The position numbers and the translations under genes are program-made. From Salibacterium salarium (GTDB lineage: Bacteria > Bacillota > Bacilli > Bacillales > Marinococcaceae), in assembly GCF_030813635.1 (NCBI RefSeq), contig NZ_JAUSUM010000002.1, positions 744,001-808,000 of the forward strand: a stretch of 64,000 nucleotides of DNA, read 5' to 3'. Positions within the stretch are counted from its first letter, which is position 1. Each line of letters opens with the position of its first letter. This document shows positions 52,221-62,013 of the stretch, in pieces. Below the pieces are notes generated by a model that was not told where the DNA came from, did no database searches, and saw nothing but the letters and a program-made list of their open reading frames with translations.

Positions 52221-53015
52221 TCAACTTACTTTATGTTCAAGGCGAAGTTTATCAGCAACCATTGCGATAAATTCACTGTTTGTCGGTTTTGCTTTTGTAA
52301 CATTAATGGTATAACCAAACATACGTGAAATGGACTCAAAGTTGCCTCTGCTCCAAGCTACTTCAATAGCATGGCGAATCGCTCTTTCTACTCGGCTGGA
52401 CGTTGTATTATATTGTTTAGCAATATCCGGATATAACACTTTCGTTATCGATCCTAATAAATCTATATCATTGTAAACCATAGAAATCGCTTCTCTTAAA
52501 TACATATAACCTTTAATGTGAGCAGGTACACCAATTTCATGAATAATATTTGTGATACTCTGACTGAGATTAATTTCCGGTTCTTCTTCCTTCGAATCGT
52601 TTTTTAGTATAGTATTAGGAATAAATGAAGAAGACATTTGTTCACCGCTTACTTCTCTTATGTTTGAGATCAACGTTTCCATATCAAACGGTTTTAATAC
52701 ATAATAAGAAGCACCTAAATTCACAGCTTTTTTTGTTACATCCTCTTGACCAAAAGCTGTAAGCATAATAATTTTTGGTTTAACCTCTAAATCGCTTGAA
52801 TACACCTTCTCAAGAACTGCCAATCCATCAAGATGGGGCATAATGATATCAAGTACTAAAACATCCGGCTGCGTTTCATTTACAACGTTTAAACATTCTT
52901 GTCCGTTGTAGGCAATCCCAGAAACCTCCATGTCCTCTTGAGCACCTATGTACTCATTTAATAAACCAACCAATTCTCTGTTATCATCAGCTACACAAAC
53001 TTTAATATTATTCAC
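52221..53015 (-). CDS. spo0A: Spo0A, master regulator of sporulation
   Basis: A 264-residue response regulator. The receiver domain has the acidic pair ADD (residues 9-11), the phosphoacceptor Asp56 in [17 protein letters not shown] and LKPFD. After a variable linker (about 123-148), the DNA-binding domain has [34 protein letters not shown] and [16 protein letters not shown], almost identical to the family. GTG start after GAGGAGG. Phosphorelay input through Spo0B raises its activity at the entry to sporulation. Confidence 0.98.
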   Translation of the reverse strand: MNNIKVCVADDNRELVGLLNEYIGAQEDMEVSGIAYNGQECLNVVNETQPDVLVLDIIMPHLDGLAVLEKVYSSDLEVKPKIIMLTAFGQEDVTKKAVNLGASYYVLKPFDMETLISNIREVSGEQMSSSFIPNTILKNDSKEEEPEINLSQSITNIIHEIGVPAHIKGYMYLREAISMVYNDIDLLGSITKVLYPDIAKQYNTTSSRVERAIRHAIEVAWSRGNFESISRMFGYTINVTKAKPTNSEFIAMVADKLRLEHKVS

Positions 53016-53060
53016 TGATTGAACCTCCTCATTTTATGTTTACAATTGCGTCTCTTTATA

Positions 53061-53090
53061 TCCATTCAACAACAAATTCAAATTACCTTT
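53061..53090 (-). promoter_or_regulatory. Candidate sigma-H promoter of spo0A
   Basis: Minus-strand AAAGGTAAT, 12 bases, TTGAATGGA resembles the sigma-H pattern with one mismatch in the -35 and one at the edge of the -10. It lies about 46 bases before the GTG start, where the sporulation promoter Ps of B. subtilis spo0A is found. Confidence 0.55.
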
Positions 53091-53162
53091 AATTTTATCA
53101 ATTTTTTTAAAAAATATGGATTAACTCCCGAAAACTTAATTATTCTATAATATATGACTTAT

Positions 53163-53203
53163 TTCGACGTTTGACATTTTGTTCATTGTATGTATTTGTC
53201 GAA
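53163..53203. promoter_or_regulatory. Spo0A-box cluster upstream of spo0A
   Basis: TGTCGAA on the plus strand at 53197-53203 is a perfect 0A-box core. On the minus strand CGTCGAA (53163-53169) is one base off, and TGTCAAA (53170-53176) is a second variant. They lie 150-190 bases before spo0A, suggesting autoregulation as in B. subtilis. Confidence 0.6.
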
Positions 53204-53249
53204 AAATATTTGTATTTTTATCATAACATAATTTTGTAAACATATTGAA

Positions 53250-53273
53250 GGAAACTGCCGAAGCGCAGTTTCC
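53250..53273 (-). terminator. Hairpin after spoIVB
   Basis: A perfect 9-bp stem GGAAACTGC/GCAGTTTCC with a six-base GC-rich loop, 12 bases after the spoIVB stop. Only a weak T tract follows, so some read-through to spo0A is possible. Confidence 0.6.
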
Positions 53274-53284
53274 CTCTCACATGT

Positions 53285-54526
53285 TTAACTCGCTGTTTGT
53301 GTTCTTTTCTCTAAAAACGTATTAATTCCTGCCTCTTCAAGCATCCATTCAATATGACAAGCATATCCAGATGTAGCATCATTAACAAATACGTGTGTTA
53401 CAGCACCGACGATTTTCCCTTTTTGGATAATAGGACTGCCACTCATTCCCTGTATTATTCCTCCTGTTTTTTCTAATAACTCCTCGTCTTTCACTTTAAT
53501 AACCATACCCTTTGATGCAGCATGTAATTGTGGCATCGTCTGGACGATTTCTATATCAAATGACTCGACTTTTTCATCTTCTATCACCGTCAGCATTTTT
53601 GCAGGTCCTGTTTCTACTTCTTGAGCAAATCCAACCGACATAGGTTTATTATAATCATTATTTGACTCGTTCAATTTATTCTCTTTCAGATGACCAAAAA
53701 CACCAAACGAACTATTTTTTGTAACATTCCCTAATTTTTGTTCATCGGAGTCCAATGTAGCTTGTTTTTCCCCCGGATTTCCATTGACCCCTCTTTGGAT
53801 AGATCCAACAGATGAACGCATTATAGTTCCATTTTCAACAACCACCGGCTTTTTAGTATCCGAATCAGCAATAACATGGCCTAACGCACCGAATTTCCCA
53901 TCCTCTGGTTCATAAAAAGTTAACGTCCCTACTCCTGAAGCAGCATTTCTTATATAAGCCCCTAACACATAGCTATCTTTCTTTTCGTGTGGTGTTAATT
54001 GTGTTTCATGCAATGTCGATTTTCTCATATACTTTAGAGATAAGTTGTCTTGAATATCTTTATTTTTCAACTCATCCACAACATCTTCAAGCTTATTCAT
54101 TTTCTTTCCATTCATTTCAATGATCCGATCACCAACTTTCAATCCTGCTTTTTCCGCCGGTGAAAAACGTTCTTCATTGGAGAGAACTTGATGAAATCCA
54201 ACCACCATCACTCCATCAGACTGTAACTTCACACCAATCGAATCTCCTCCAGGTATAACTTTTAAATCTGGAATTTTTTCAATTTTCGTTTGTTTTTTCG
54301 GAAACCCTGTGACTTCAAGGCTAATATTTGAATCCTCGTTGTTTTCTAAGACGTTTATATTTTCCTTATTCTTTATATCCATTTTTTCTGCTACATTTGT
54401 TGTATCTGACTCAAACATAGTAATTTGTTCTGGTATTTGAATATAAGACTGTAAACCATCATTTGATAAAACACATGTAAATAGTGCGATTACTAAAATG
54501 CCGGTTAATCTTCTCCCCCATTTCAT
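53285..54526 (-). CDS. spoIVB: SpoIVB, forespore signalling serine peptidase (S55)
   Basis: A 413-residue exported protease that triggers pro-sigma-K processing in the mother cell by cleaving SpoIVFA. It has a signal anchor (LTGILVIALFTCVLS), a PDZ domain (about 103-175, with AGLKVGDRIIEMNGK) and an S55 domain with His217 in FGALGHVI and the nucleophile in IIQGMSGSPI (Ser362). GAGGAGG precedes the ATG. Gene order recN-spoIVB-spo0A is the same as in B. subtilis. Confidence 0.97.
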   Translation of the reverse strand: MKWGRRLTGILVIALFTCVLSNDGLQSYIQIPEQITMFESDTTNVAEKMDIKNKENINVLENNEDSNISLEVTGFPKKQTKIEKIPDLKVIPGGDSIGVKLQSDGVMVVGFHQVLSNEERFSPAEKAGLKVGDRIIEMNGKKMNKLEDVVDELKNKDIQDNLSLKYMRKSTLHETQLTPHEKKDSYVLGAYIRNAASGVGTLTFYEPEDGKFGALGHVIADSDTKKPVVVENGTIMRSSVGSIQRGVNGNPGEKQATLDSDEQKLGNVTKNSSFGVFGHLKENKLNESNNDYNKPMSVGFAQEVETGPAKMLTVIEDEKVESFDIEIVQTMPQLHAASKGMVIKVKDEELLEKTGGIIQGMSGSPIIQKGKIVGAVTHVFVNDATSGYACHIEWMLEEAGINTFLEKRTQTAS

Positions 54527-54615
54527 TCATTGCGTCCTCCTCATCCCCATTAATATTTTCTTTAGTACTTCTAATGTTGCCTCCCGAAAGCCGATTTATA
54601 AGCGTTCAATCATAA

Positions 54616-54643
54616 AAAAGCTGACCTTTTTTGGTCAGCTTTT
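54616..54643 (-). terminator. Terminator after recN
   Basis: A perfect 11-bp stem AAAAGCTGACC/GGTCAGCTTTT with a six-A loop (minus strand) and a TTTTTT tail. Its first base overlaps the recN stop codon. Confidence 0.95.
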
Positions 54644-56364
54644 CATGATTTGGTTTTGATTTTTTCTGCCATCGTTAATAATTCATGTGCATGATCCTTC
54701 GTTAAATCTGTCACTTCTACACCTGATATCATTCTGGCAATTTCATCCGTCTTATGCTTCTCTTCTAAAGAGCGTACGGAAGTAATGACACGATTTTCTT
54801 TTTCGAACTTTTCAATATATAAGTTCGTATCAGCCATGGCAGCCACTTGGGGGAGATGAGAAATACATAGCACTTGCGAACCTCTGGACACTTGGTAAAT
54901 TCTTTCGGCAATAGCTTGCGCAACCCGACCACTTACCCCTGTGTCAACTTCATCAAACACAAGCGTTGTTACATGTTGAAATCCTGATAAAATTGTTTTT
55001 AATGCCAACATAATTCGTGATATTTCCCCTCCAGACGCTACTTTAGCAAGCGGCTTGAGCGGTTCTCCAGCATTTGTCGCCATTAAAAATTCTACATTAT
55101 CTTGTCCATTTTCATTAAAAGACGATTTAGATTGTTCCCATTCATATGTTTTCCCTTTTGATGTTTGCGTGATTCGTACTTGCATGTCTGCATTTTCCAT
55201 GTATAATCCTTGCAATTCATTTTTTACATCTACTGCCAATTTTTCTCCTGCTTGAACTCGGAGATCTGTTAATGTATCGGCTTCTGCTTGGAGATCCAGG
55301 GCTGCATGTTTCAACTGTTCTTCAAGTTCATGAATTTTTTCATCTTTGTTCGTTAGAGATTCCATTTCTTCTTCTAACTTGGATGACAATTCAAGAATTT
55401 CTGTAACAGAATCACCGTATTTTCGTTTTAATTTCTTTATTTCTTCTAAGCGCGTTTCAATTTCTTCGAGCCGTTCCGAATCAAACGATAAAGAATCGAT
55501 ATTCTCACGGAGTGAAAAAGTTGCCTCTTCTAACATATAGTAAGCAGAATGTATGGATTCCTTCAGTTTTTGTAAATCACCATCTATGCCGGCAGCTTCC
55601 TCGGAATGGTTCATGGCCAGTCCTGCCCAATCCAACCCTTTCCCTTCACCATACAAACTGTCGTACGCATAACTTAATTGATTATACAACTTTTCACTAT
55701 TGGCTAATATATGTTTTTCTTTTTCTAGATCCTCATCTTCTCCCGGTGTCAGTTCAGCATCTTCAATTTCTTTTAATTGATATTGAATAAAATCAAGCCG
55801 ATTCGCAGTTTCCTGGTCGTTTGCTTTCCATTTTTCTAAATCTGACTGAAGACTGGAAAAGGTTCGATATCTCGCTATGTAGTCTTTGTATGATTCTTGT
55901 ATTTTTTGTCCCGCAAACCGATCCAACATCGATATATGTTTTTCCTGCTGCATTAAATCTTGATGCTCGTGTTGACCATGAATATCAACAAGCGATTGAC
56001 CAGCTTCTCTTAATACAGCTAACGTGACCAATTTGCCATTAATTCGACAGACACTTTTTCCATGATTGGTTATGTCTCTTCTCATAACGACCATATCTTC
56101 TTCGACTTCAATACCTGTATTTTCTAAAATTGCACGAGCAGGGTGCGACCCACTTATTCGAAACAAGCCCTCTATTTCAGCTCGTTTCTCTCCATGTCGA
56201 ACATAATCGACAGATCCTCTTCCGCCAATCAATAAGCCTATGGCGTCTATAATAATCGATTTACCCGCTCCTGTTTCACCAGTTAATACTGTTAATCCTT
56301 CTCCGAAAGGAACCGTAAGTTCTTCTATAATAGCGAAGTTTTTTATTGTGATTTCTTCGAGCAT
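54643..56364 (-). CDS. recN: RecN, SMC-like DNA repair ATPase
   Basis: A 573-residue early responder to double-strand breaks. The Walker A motif GETGAGKSIIIDA is near residue 30. Two long coiled coils flank a middle hinge (about residues 160-380). The C-terminal part has KVASGGEISRIMLALK (ABC signature) and TLVFDEVDTGVSG (Walker B, about residue 478). Length is close to B. subtilis RecN. It lies 24 bases after argR and probably shares its transcript. Confidence 0.97.
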   Translation of the reverse strand: MLEEITIKNFAIIEELTVPFGEGLTVLTGETGAGKSIIIDAIGLLIGGRGSVDYVRHGEKRAEIEGLFRISGSHPARAILENTGIEVEEDMVVMRRDITNHGKSVCRINGKLVTLAVLREAGQSLVDIHGQHEHQDLMQQEKHISMLDRFAGQKIQESYKDYIARYRTFSSLQSDLEKWKANDQETANRLDFIQYQLKEIEDAELTPGEDEDLEKEKHILANSEKLYNQLSYAYDSLYGEGKGLDWAGLAMNHSEEAAGIDGDLQKLKESIHSAYYMLEEATFSLRENIDSLSFDSERLEEIETRLEEIKKLKRKYGDSVTEILELSSKLEEEMESLTNKDEKIHELEEQLKHAALDLQAEADTLTDLRVQAGEKLAVDVKNELQGLYMENADMQVRITQTSKGKTYEWEQSKSSFNENGQDNVEFLMATNAGEPLKPLAKVASGGEISRIMLALKTILSGFQHVTTLVFDEVDTGVSGRVAQAIAERIYQVSRGSQVLCISHLPQVAAMADTNLYIEKFEKENRVITSVRSLEEKHKTDEIARMISGVEVTDLTKDHAHELLTMAEKIKTKS

Positions 56365-56388
56365 GACAGCACCTCGATTTCAATAAAA

Positions 56389-56838
56389 TTAAAGCATATC
56401 CAAAAATCGATCAATTGTCGCCGTTGTTTGTTCTTTTTCCCGACAAATAATTAAGATTGTGTCATCTCCACATATTGTTCCTACAATTTCTTCCCAATCC
56501 AAATTGTCTATTAACGCCGCAACTGCGTTCGCATTCCCCGGCAATGTTTTCATTACAATTAAGTTCTCCGTTTGATCGATACCGATGAAACTGTCAATCA
56601 GTGCCCTTTTCAACTTTTGTAATGGATTGAAACGTTGGTCTGCTGGCAGACTATATTTATAACGACCATCAGCCGTCGGTACTTTCACTAAATGTAATTC
56701 CTTAATATCTCGTGAGACCGTTGCCTGGGTTACATTATAGCCTCCTCTTTTCAACCGATCGACTAAATCATCTTGTGTCTCAATATCAAAATCCGAGATA
56801 AACTCTCGAATTTTTATGTGACGTTGTCCCTTATTCAT
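56389..56838 (-). CDS. argR: ArgR (AhrC), arginine repressor/activator
   Basis: A 149-residue hexameric regulator of arginine metabolism. The N-terminal winged helix has [20 protein letters not shown] and [19 protein letters not shown] (about residues 9-53). The C-terminal arginine-binding domain contains [15 protein letters not shown] and [24 protein letters not shown] precedes the ATG. The 244-base gap to tlyA has no supported gene or clear terminator. Confidence 0.96.
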   Translation of the reverse strand: MNKGQRHIKIREFISDFDIETQDDLVDRLKRGGYNVTQATVSRDIKELHLVKVPTADGRYKYSLPADQRFNPLQKLKRALIDSFIGIDQTENLIVMKTLPGNANAVAALIDNLDWEEIVGTICGDDTILIICREKEQTTATIDRFLDML

Positions 56839-57082
56839 CCTTCACCCTCCAATAAAATCCGACAAATATAAACAGTCTGAATATATCATAACCAATTTTT
56901 TATATTTATACAATGGAATGAGTAAAACAAACATATGAAAGAAGAGAAGAAGAGGTTACATGTTATGGAGGTTGCATTTGTGCAGGAACTCCTTTAGAAC
57001 GTAACCTATGAGGGGGAGAAGAAGGTTTTCCGAAAAAATAATAATTCTGTGTGAACATATGGATGAAGAAATAAACGCCTTA

Positions 57083-57901
57083 TCAACCGACAACAAAATG
57101 AGTATGTGCTTTTGCTACTATCTCGCTAATCTCGTTGTATGATAAGTTATGCAATTGGTTCTCTGGAGTCCAAACAAGATATAGTAAAAATTCTATATTT
57201 CCATCTCCTCCAGTAACAGGAGAGTAGGAAAGCGCGTTCGCACAAAATCCTAATTGGTTGGAGAAGTCGACAATATCCTGAAGTACTTCTATATGTGTTT
57301 CACGATCCCGAACAATTCCCTTTTTGCCTACCTTTTCACGGCCAGCTTCAAATTGCGGTTTCACTAACAAGCATGCTTGTCCGCTTTCCGGCAAAAGTCG
57401 ACTTAAAGGTTCGAGTAACAATTTTAATGATATAAACGATACATCCGCTACTGCTACTTCAGGTTTCTGTTTTTCAAAACGATGCGGTTCTGCGTAGCGG
57501 AAATTAAAACGTTCCATTACTTCTACTTTTTCGTGATTACGTAATTTCCAAGCTAATTGGTTGGTTCCAACATCAACAGAATATACATATGCCGCCCCAT
57601 TCTGTAGGGCGCAATCAGTAAAACCGCCGGTAGAAGCTCCTATATCAATAACCACTTTATTTTCAAGATTAAGTGGAAAAATATTCAATGCTTTTTCTAA
57701 TTTAAGTCCGCCCCGGCTTACATAGGGTAGTGTCTCTCCTTTTATACGCAGAGAGACATTTTGATTAACTTTTGTTCCAGGTTTATCGATTCGTTCATTA
57801 TCTGCTAATACAACACCTGCCATAATGGAACGTTTTGCTTGTTCTCTTGAATCAAAAAAACCTTGTTCAACCAATAATACATCAATTCTTTCTTTTTTCA
57901 T
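57083..57901 (-). CDS. tlyA: TlyA-family rRNA methyltransferase
   Basis: A 272-residue protein with an S4 RNA-binding domain (residues 1-60, ERIDVLLVEQGFFDSREQA) and an FtsJ-like methyltransferase domain with VVIDIGASTGGFTDCALQNG (SAM site, about residue 83) and VAVADVSFISLKLL. TlyA 2'-O-methylates rRNA in Mycobacterium; here the same family is called yqxC in B. subtilis. It is three bases after dxs and probably co-transcribed with it. Confidence 0.93.
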   Translation of the reverse strand: MKKERIDVLLVEQGFFDSREQAKRSIMAGVVLADNERIDKPGTKVNQNVSLRIKGETLPYVSRGGLKLEKALNIFPLNLENKVVIDIGASTGGFTDCALQNGAAYVYSVDVGTNQLAWKLRNHEKVEVMERFNFRYAEPHRFEKQKPEVAVADVSFISLKLLLEPLSRLLPESGQACLLVKPQFEAGREKVGKKGIVRDRETHIEVLQDIVDFSNQLGFCANALSYSPVTGGDGNIEFLLYLVWTPENQLHNLSYNEISEIVAKAHTHFVVG

Positions 57902-57904
57902 TCG

Positions 57905-59797
57905 CTACGCCCTTTTTTGTTTTCTTGGAATAAGAGCTTTTATTCTCTTAGAAACTTCATCTGAGGTCAAGCCAATTTCTTCATATAATTCAGGAACACT
58001 ACCATGTTCGATATACCAATCCGGCACGCCCATACGTTCTATAATCGTGTGGTGCCAACCATTATCGTGAAAATGTTCGAGTACTGCACTCCCAAAGCTT
58101 CCTTTTAAAGCGGCTTCTTCTAGAGTCAAAATAGGATGATTTTCTTCATGAAGTTCCTTTAACATCTCTTCATCAAGTGGTTTAGCCGAACGAGCGTTAA
58201 CAATACGTACATTAATATTTTGTTCCGCTGCTAGGTTATCTGCAGCTTCATGAGCTATCGGAAGCATCGTACCAAAAGATAAAATTGTCACGTCTGTACC
58301 ATCTCTTACGATTTCCCATTTGCCTATTTCAAGTTCTTTTAATTCCGCATCCATTAGAACACCGTATCCATTTCCACGTGGATAGCGCACCGCTACAGGA
58401 CCATCATCGTATTGAATAGCTGTGTAAGTCATATGCTGTAATTCATTCTCGTCTTTTGGCATTAGTATTTTCATGTTTGGCAGACTACGTAAGTACGCGA
58501 TGTCAAACACACCTTGATGAGTTTCTCCATCAGCACCAACAAGCCCTGCACGATCGATTGCAAAAAACACATTAAGATTCTGTCTGCATATATCATGTAC
58601 TAATTGATCATACCCACGTTGTAAAAATGTAGAATAAACAGCAAAAACAGGCTTCATTCCTTGCGTCGCCAAGCCTCCTGCCATGGTTGTTGCATGCTGC
58701 TCAGCAATCCCAACATCAAACATTCGATCTGGAAACTCGGCCCCAAATTGATCAAGCTTCGTACCACCAGGCATCGCTGCTGTTAAGGCAACAACTCTTT
58801 TATCATTGGAGGCGATTTTTTGTAACGTATTACTAAATACTGCACTGTAAGCAGGAGGGCCTGGTTTTTTTACTACTTCACCGGATTCAATTTTATACGG
58901 TCCAAGTCCGTGCCACGTACCGCTTGCATCATTTTCAGCCGGGGCATATCCCTTTCCTTTTTTGGTTAGCACATGAACAATTACCGGACCTTTTGTGTCT
59001 CTTGCGTATTTAAGATTGGACATCAAGTCATCGAGATCATGACCATCTACCGGTCCTAAATAAGTAAAACCTAGTTCTTCAAAAAACATACCTGACACGA
59101 GCAAGTACTTCAGACTATCTTTAACCCGTTCTGCTGTAGAGGCCAATCGTCCTCCAAAAGCAGGAATTTTCTTTATAAGAAACTCCAGATCATCTTTTAC
59201 TTTTTGATATCTTCCCATTGTCCTTAGACGGCCCAAAATACTATGAAGGGCACCCACGTTAGGTGCAATAGACATTTCATTATCATTGAGAATAATGGTT
59301 AAATCGGTCTCTTGATGACCAATGTTATTTAACGCTTCAAGCGCCATTCCACCAGTTAAGGCTCCATCACCAATAATAGCAGCAACTTGGTCATCTGTCC
59401 CCTTGATATCTCTAGCAACAGCCATTCCCATCGCTGCTGAAAGTGAGGTCGAACTATGTCCCGTTTCCCACACATCATGTTCACTTTCATTTCGTTTAGG
59501 AAAGCCGCATAACCCTCTGTATTTACGGAGGGTATCAAACTGATCTGCCCGTCCCGTTAGTATTTTATGGACATATGTTTGGTGACCAACATCCCAAACT
59601 AATTTATCTTTTGGAGTTTGATATAAAGAATGTAGGGCAAGAGTTAATTCAACTACACCCAAATTAGGCCCTAAATGACCTCCCGTTACCGATAATTGCT
59701 GAATGAGAAACTCTCGTATATCACTCGCTAGTTCCAACATTTCTTTTCGGCTGCAAGCTTGAATGAATTCCGGGTCCTTAATTGATTTTAAGTCCAT
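57905..59797 (-). CDS. dxs: Dxs, 1-deoxy-D-xylulose-5-phosphate synthase
   Basis: The first enzyme of the methylerythritol phosphate isoprenoid pathway, 630 residues. The thiamine-diphosphate site spans [18 protein letters not shown] to [11 protein letters not shown] (about residues 150-185). The catalytic His lies in GGHLGPNLG, and [15 protein letters not shown] is the Dxs signature near 425. The ATG at 59797 follows GTGAGGG. It is 28 bases downstream of oapA and on the same strand as ispA, so isoprenoid genes bracket the OLE RNA. Confidence 0.97.
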   Translation of the reverse strand: MDLKSIKDPEFIQACSRKEMLELASDIREFLIQQLSVTGGHLGPNLGVVELTLALHSLYQTPKDKLVWDVGHQTYVHKILTGRADQFDTLRKYRGLCGFPKRNESEHDVWETGHSSTSLSAAMGMAVARDIKGTDDQVAAIIGDGALTGGMALEALNNIGHQETDLTIILNDNEMSIAPNVGALHSILGRLRTMGRYQKVKDDLEFLIKKIPAFGGRLASTAERVKDSLKYLLVSGMFFEELGFTYLGPVDGHDLDDLMSNLKYARDTKGPVIVHVLTKKGKGYAPAENDASGTWHGLGPYKIESGEVVKKPGPPAYSAVFSNTLQKIASNDKRVVALTAAMPGGTKLDQFGAEFPDRMFDVGIAEQHATTMAGGLATQGMKPVFAVYSTFLQRGYDQLVHDICRQNLNVFFAIDRAGLVGADGETHQGVFDIAYLRSLPNMKILMPKDENELQHMTYTAIQYDDGPVAVRYPRGNGYGVLMDAELKELEIGKWEIVRDGTDVTILSFGTMLPIAHEAADNLAAEQNINVRIVNARSAKPLDEEMLKELHEENHPILTLEEAALKGSFGSAVLEHFHDNGWHHTIIERMGVPDWYIEHGSVPELYEEIGLTSDEVSKRIKALIPRKQKRA

Positions 59798-59824
59798 AGT
59801 GCGAACCCTCACTTTCAGAGTTAA

Positions 59825-60433
59825 TTATACTTTGTTTGATTTTTTATTTTGTTTCTTTTTAAAAAACGTAATTTTTAATTTTTTTTCTAAAATATATAAA
59901 AAGCGACCTACCTGAAATATAATGGTTGTCGAATGATTCATAGCCAATGCTTTGCCTAAGGCTTTGCCACCTACAGTAAGCGAAGCTACAACTGCTGTGA
60001 ATATTACATTTAATACGAATTGCAACGTACTACCGTCACTGGATCCTGCACTAAATGTCAATTGTAAAACAACTGCTGAAGCTGCCGTTCCGCTAACAAC
60101 GCCGGCTATATCCCCTATCACATCTGCACAAAAGTTTGCCACTTTGTCAGCATTACGCGTAATTAACATCGCTTGGAAAGAGCCAGTTATTTTTTTTGCT
60201 GCCATCGCATGAAATGGTTTCTCTGAGGCAGCCGTTGCGGCAACACCTACCATATCAAAACTGACTCCTATTAAAACAATCACAAACACAACGACCATTC
60301 CTACAGCCCACGATACTCCAGATAGAAATGCTGTTGAAATTATTGAAAAAATAGCCGCTAACACTAGAGTGATAACGGCAATAAAAATACTCCATCTTAT
60401 AGATTCTTTCCAAATGTTCTTCATTTTTTTCAT
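59825..60433 (-). CDS. oapA: OapA, OLE-RNA-associated membrane protein
   Basis: A 202-residue protein with four hydrophobic helices, near residues 14-37, 42-66, 106-127 and 138-160, and a Lys-rich C-terminal tail (KKLKITFFKKKQNKK) suited to binding RNA. The soluble loop EKPFHAMAAKKITGSF and NADKVANFCADVIGDIAG are the most distinctive parts. In Bacillus halodurans OapA lies directly after the OLE RNA gene, binds the RNA and holds it at the membrane. The ATG at 60433 is chosen over GTG 60439; a TAGGTGAT site is just before. The gene starts 53 bases after the RNA ends. Confidence 0.9.
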   Translation of the reverse strand: MKKMKNIWKESIRWSIFIAVITLVLAAIFSIISTAFLSGVSWAVGMVVVFVIVLIGVSFDMVGVAATAASEKPFHAMAAKKITGSFQAMLITRNADKVANFCADVIGDIAGVVSGTAASAVVLQLTFSAGSSDGSTLQFVLNVIFTAVVASLTVGGKALGKALAMNHSTTIIFQVGRFLYILEKKLKITFFKKKQNKKSNKV

Positions 60434-60486
60434 TATCACCTAATATTTCTCGTGACTTTGGTTAAACTAAAGTTATGTAGCACTTA

Positions 60487-61065
60487 AAAATCGGATGGTC
60501 GGTATGAAACGTAAACATTGTGTCTTAGGTCCAGTAGGTTTTCCCACTCGTTTACCGGAACGTCGCCGTCCTGGCGGTTTCCCTTTAAAAACGAGTTGAT
60601 GACGTTGCCGTTCATCAGACTGGATTACCACTTAGTACACACTGCAATCCGCTTCAACCGTACTAAATAACAGTCTAGGAGTTTTCCTCGACAATTCCGT
60701 GCCACTTTCTTAGCCTCTTTTGCAGAGCAGGTTTCAGATAATAGAAAGATAGTCGCTGGCCGGCGGTGATATCTTCCTACATGCGATCTTCCCCACTGCT
60801 CCACTCAAGGCAGGCTACGCTGCACGTAAACCTTCCCTTGGCTTACGTTGCAGGTCTTACCTTTTCCATAGAAAAGGCCTCCGCGGCGAAAGGGTTCGCG
60901 CCCACATGCCTTTGTGGATCGCCCTTACGCCTTTACTCCCAACATTGACCCAAGGCTGGGCGCCTCGAGCCGACATCAGGAACTTCATCGATGTGCCCTT
61001 CAGCGGATTTTTAGGCCCGCCCTCGAAAATGGAGAACCGACTAGAATACTGCACCATCCGATTTT
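60487..61065 (-). ncRNA. ole: OLE RNA (ornate, large, extremophilic)
   Basis: A 579-nt GC-richer region with no credible coding frame, between ispA and oapA on the minus strand. The ends pair perfectly over 13 bp (AAAATCGGATGGT at 61065-61053 with ACCATCCGATTTT at 60499-60487). Internal helices include CTCGTTT/AAACGAG (60547-60595) and ACGTAA/TTACGT (60824-60848). Size, terminal helix, purine-rich single strands and the ispA-RNA-oapA-dxs order match OLE. OLE forms a membrane ribonucleoprotein with OapA and other proteins and is linked to alcohol, cold and magnesium stress. I could not compare it with the covariance model. Confidence 0.93.
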
Positions 61066-61069
61066 CATG

Positions 61070-61124
61070 TGATTACATTATATCACGAATGTAATATTCT
61101 ATACAAACGTTTCATATGCGTCAA
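61070..61124 (-). promoter_or_regulatory. OLE RNA promoter region
   Basis: Two overlapping promoters on the minus strand. One is TTGACG (61119-61124), 17 bases, TAGAAT (61096-61101). The other is an extended -10 TGATATAAT with TATAAT at 61077-61082, whose start near 61070 would fall just before the terminal helix. Both lie right after the ispA stop. Confidence 0.7.
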
Positions 61125-61128
61125 TTTT

Positions 61129-62013
61129 TTAATTTAAACGCATCATCACATAATCGACAAAGTTTTCTAGCAGTGTAGACGAAGCAGACGTCGTTTGTAA
61201 AGAGCTTTTTGCTATATCAGCATGATAAACAAGTTTTTCTTTGGCACCTTCAAGTGTTAACAACCGTGGGTAAGTGCTTTTGTTTTTATTCTGATCAGCG
61301 CCTGTCGCTTTTCCCATTTCTACTTCATTACCTTCTACGTCCAAAATGTCATCCTTTATTTGAAAAACTAACCCAAGTTCTTGGGAAAATATTCGTAGCT
61401 GTTGAATGTCGTCGCTTGGTGCCCCTCCAAGAATACCACCAGCAACTATAGAAAAATTCAATAAAGCTCCGGTCTTGTGGTGATGAATGTATTCTAACTC
61501 TTCAAGTGATAGGTCTTTTCCCTCTCCTTCTAAGTCAGCTGCTTGACCTCCTACCATTCCTTCTGCCCCTGAATCTTTAGCAAATTCTTGTATTAACTTT
61601 ACTTTGTTCAGGTCATTAACGTTAGATAAATTGCTCAAGGTTTCAAATGCTTTTGTCAATAAAGCATCTCCAGATAAAACAGCAAATGCTTCGCCATATA
61701 CTTTATGATTTGTTAATTTACCACGTCGATAATCATCATCATCCATAGCTGGTAAATCATCATGTATTAATGAATATGTATGAACCATTTCTACTGCACA
61801 TACTGCATCATAATCCGTTTCGTTAATATTTCTATAAGACTGAATGGCAGCGAGCATCAATAAAGGTCTAATCCTCTTCCCACCTGCGTTAATAGAATAG
61901 AGCATTGCCTCTTTCAGTTTGGAAGGGCACTCCATCGTCTCAAAGAGCTGGACAAGACGTTGATCTATTTCATCTTTATGGGTATCAATGAACGATTTTA
62001 GTTCTGAGTTCAT
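61129..62013 (-). CDS. ispA: IspA, farnesyl diphosphate synthase
   Basis: A 294-residue trans-prenyltransferase that makes farnesyl (or geranyl) diphosphate. The first Asp-rich motif is in LIHDDLPAMDDDDYRRGK (about residue 83) and the second is FQIKDDILDVEG near 222; GGKRIRPLLML is the IPP-binding part. The ATG overlaps the xseB stop, so translation is coupled. It follows the folate/exonuclease VII genes and precedes the OLE RNA promoter. Confidence 0.95.
   Translation of the reverse strand: MNSELKSFIDTHKDEIDQRLVQLFETMECPSKLKEAMLYSINAGGKRIRPLLMLAAIQSYRNINETDYDAVCAVEMVHTYSLIHDDLPAMDDDDYRRGKLTNHKVYGEAFAVLSGDALLTKAFETLSNLSNVNDLNKVKLIQEFAKDSGAEGMVGGQAADLEGEGKDLSLEELEYIHHHKTGALLNFSIVAGGILGGAPSDDIQQLRIFSQELGLVFQIKDDILDVEGNEVEMGKATGADQNKNKSTYPRLLTLEGAKEKLVYHADIAKSSLQTTSASSTLLENFVDYVMMRLN

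Noticed and set aside
56839-57082. Possible gene or RNA between argR and tlyA
   Set aside because: Only very short frames, no stable long helix and no matching promoter-terminator pair were seen.
60766-61094. Open frames on both strands inside the OLE region (for example 60857-61057 minus and 60906-61094 plus)
   Set aside because: None has a ribosome binding site, and they cross paired RNA elements including the terminal helix. Their existence follows from higher GC content.
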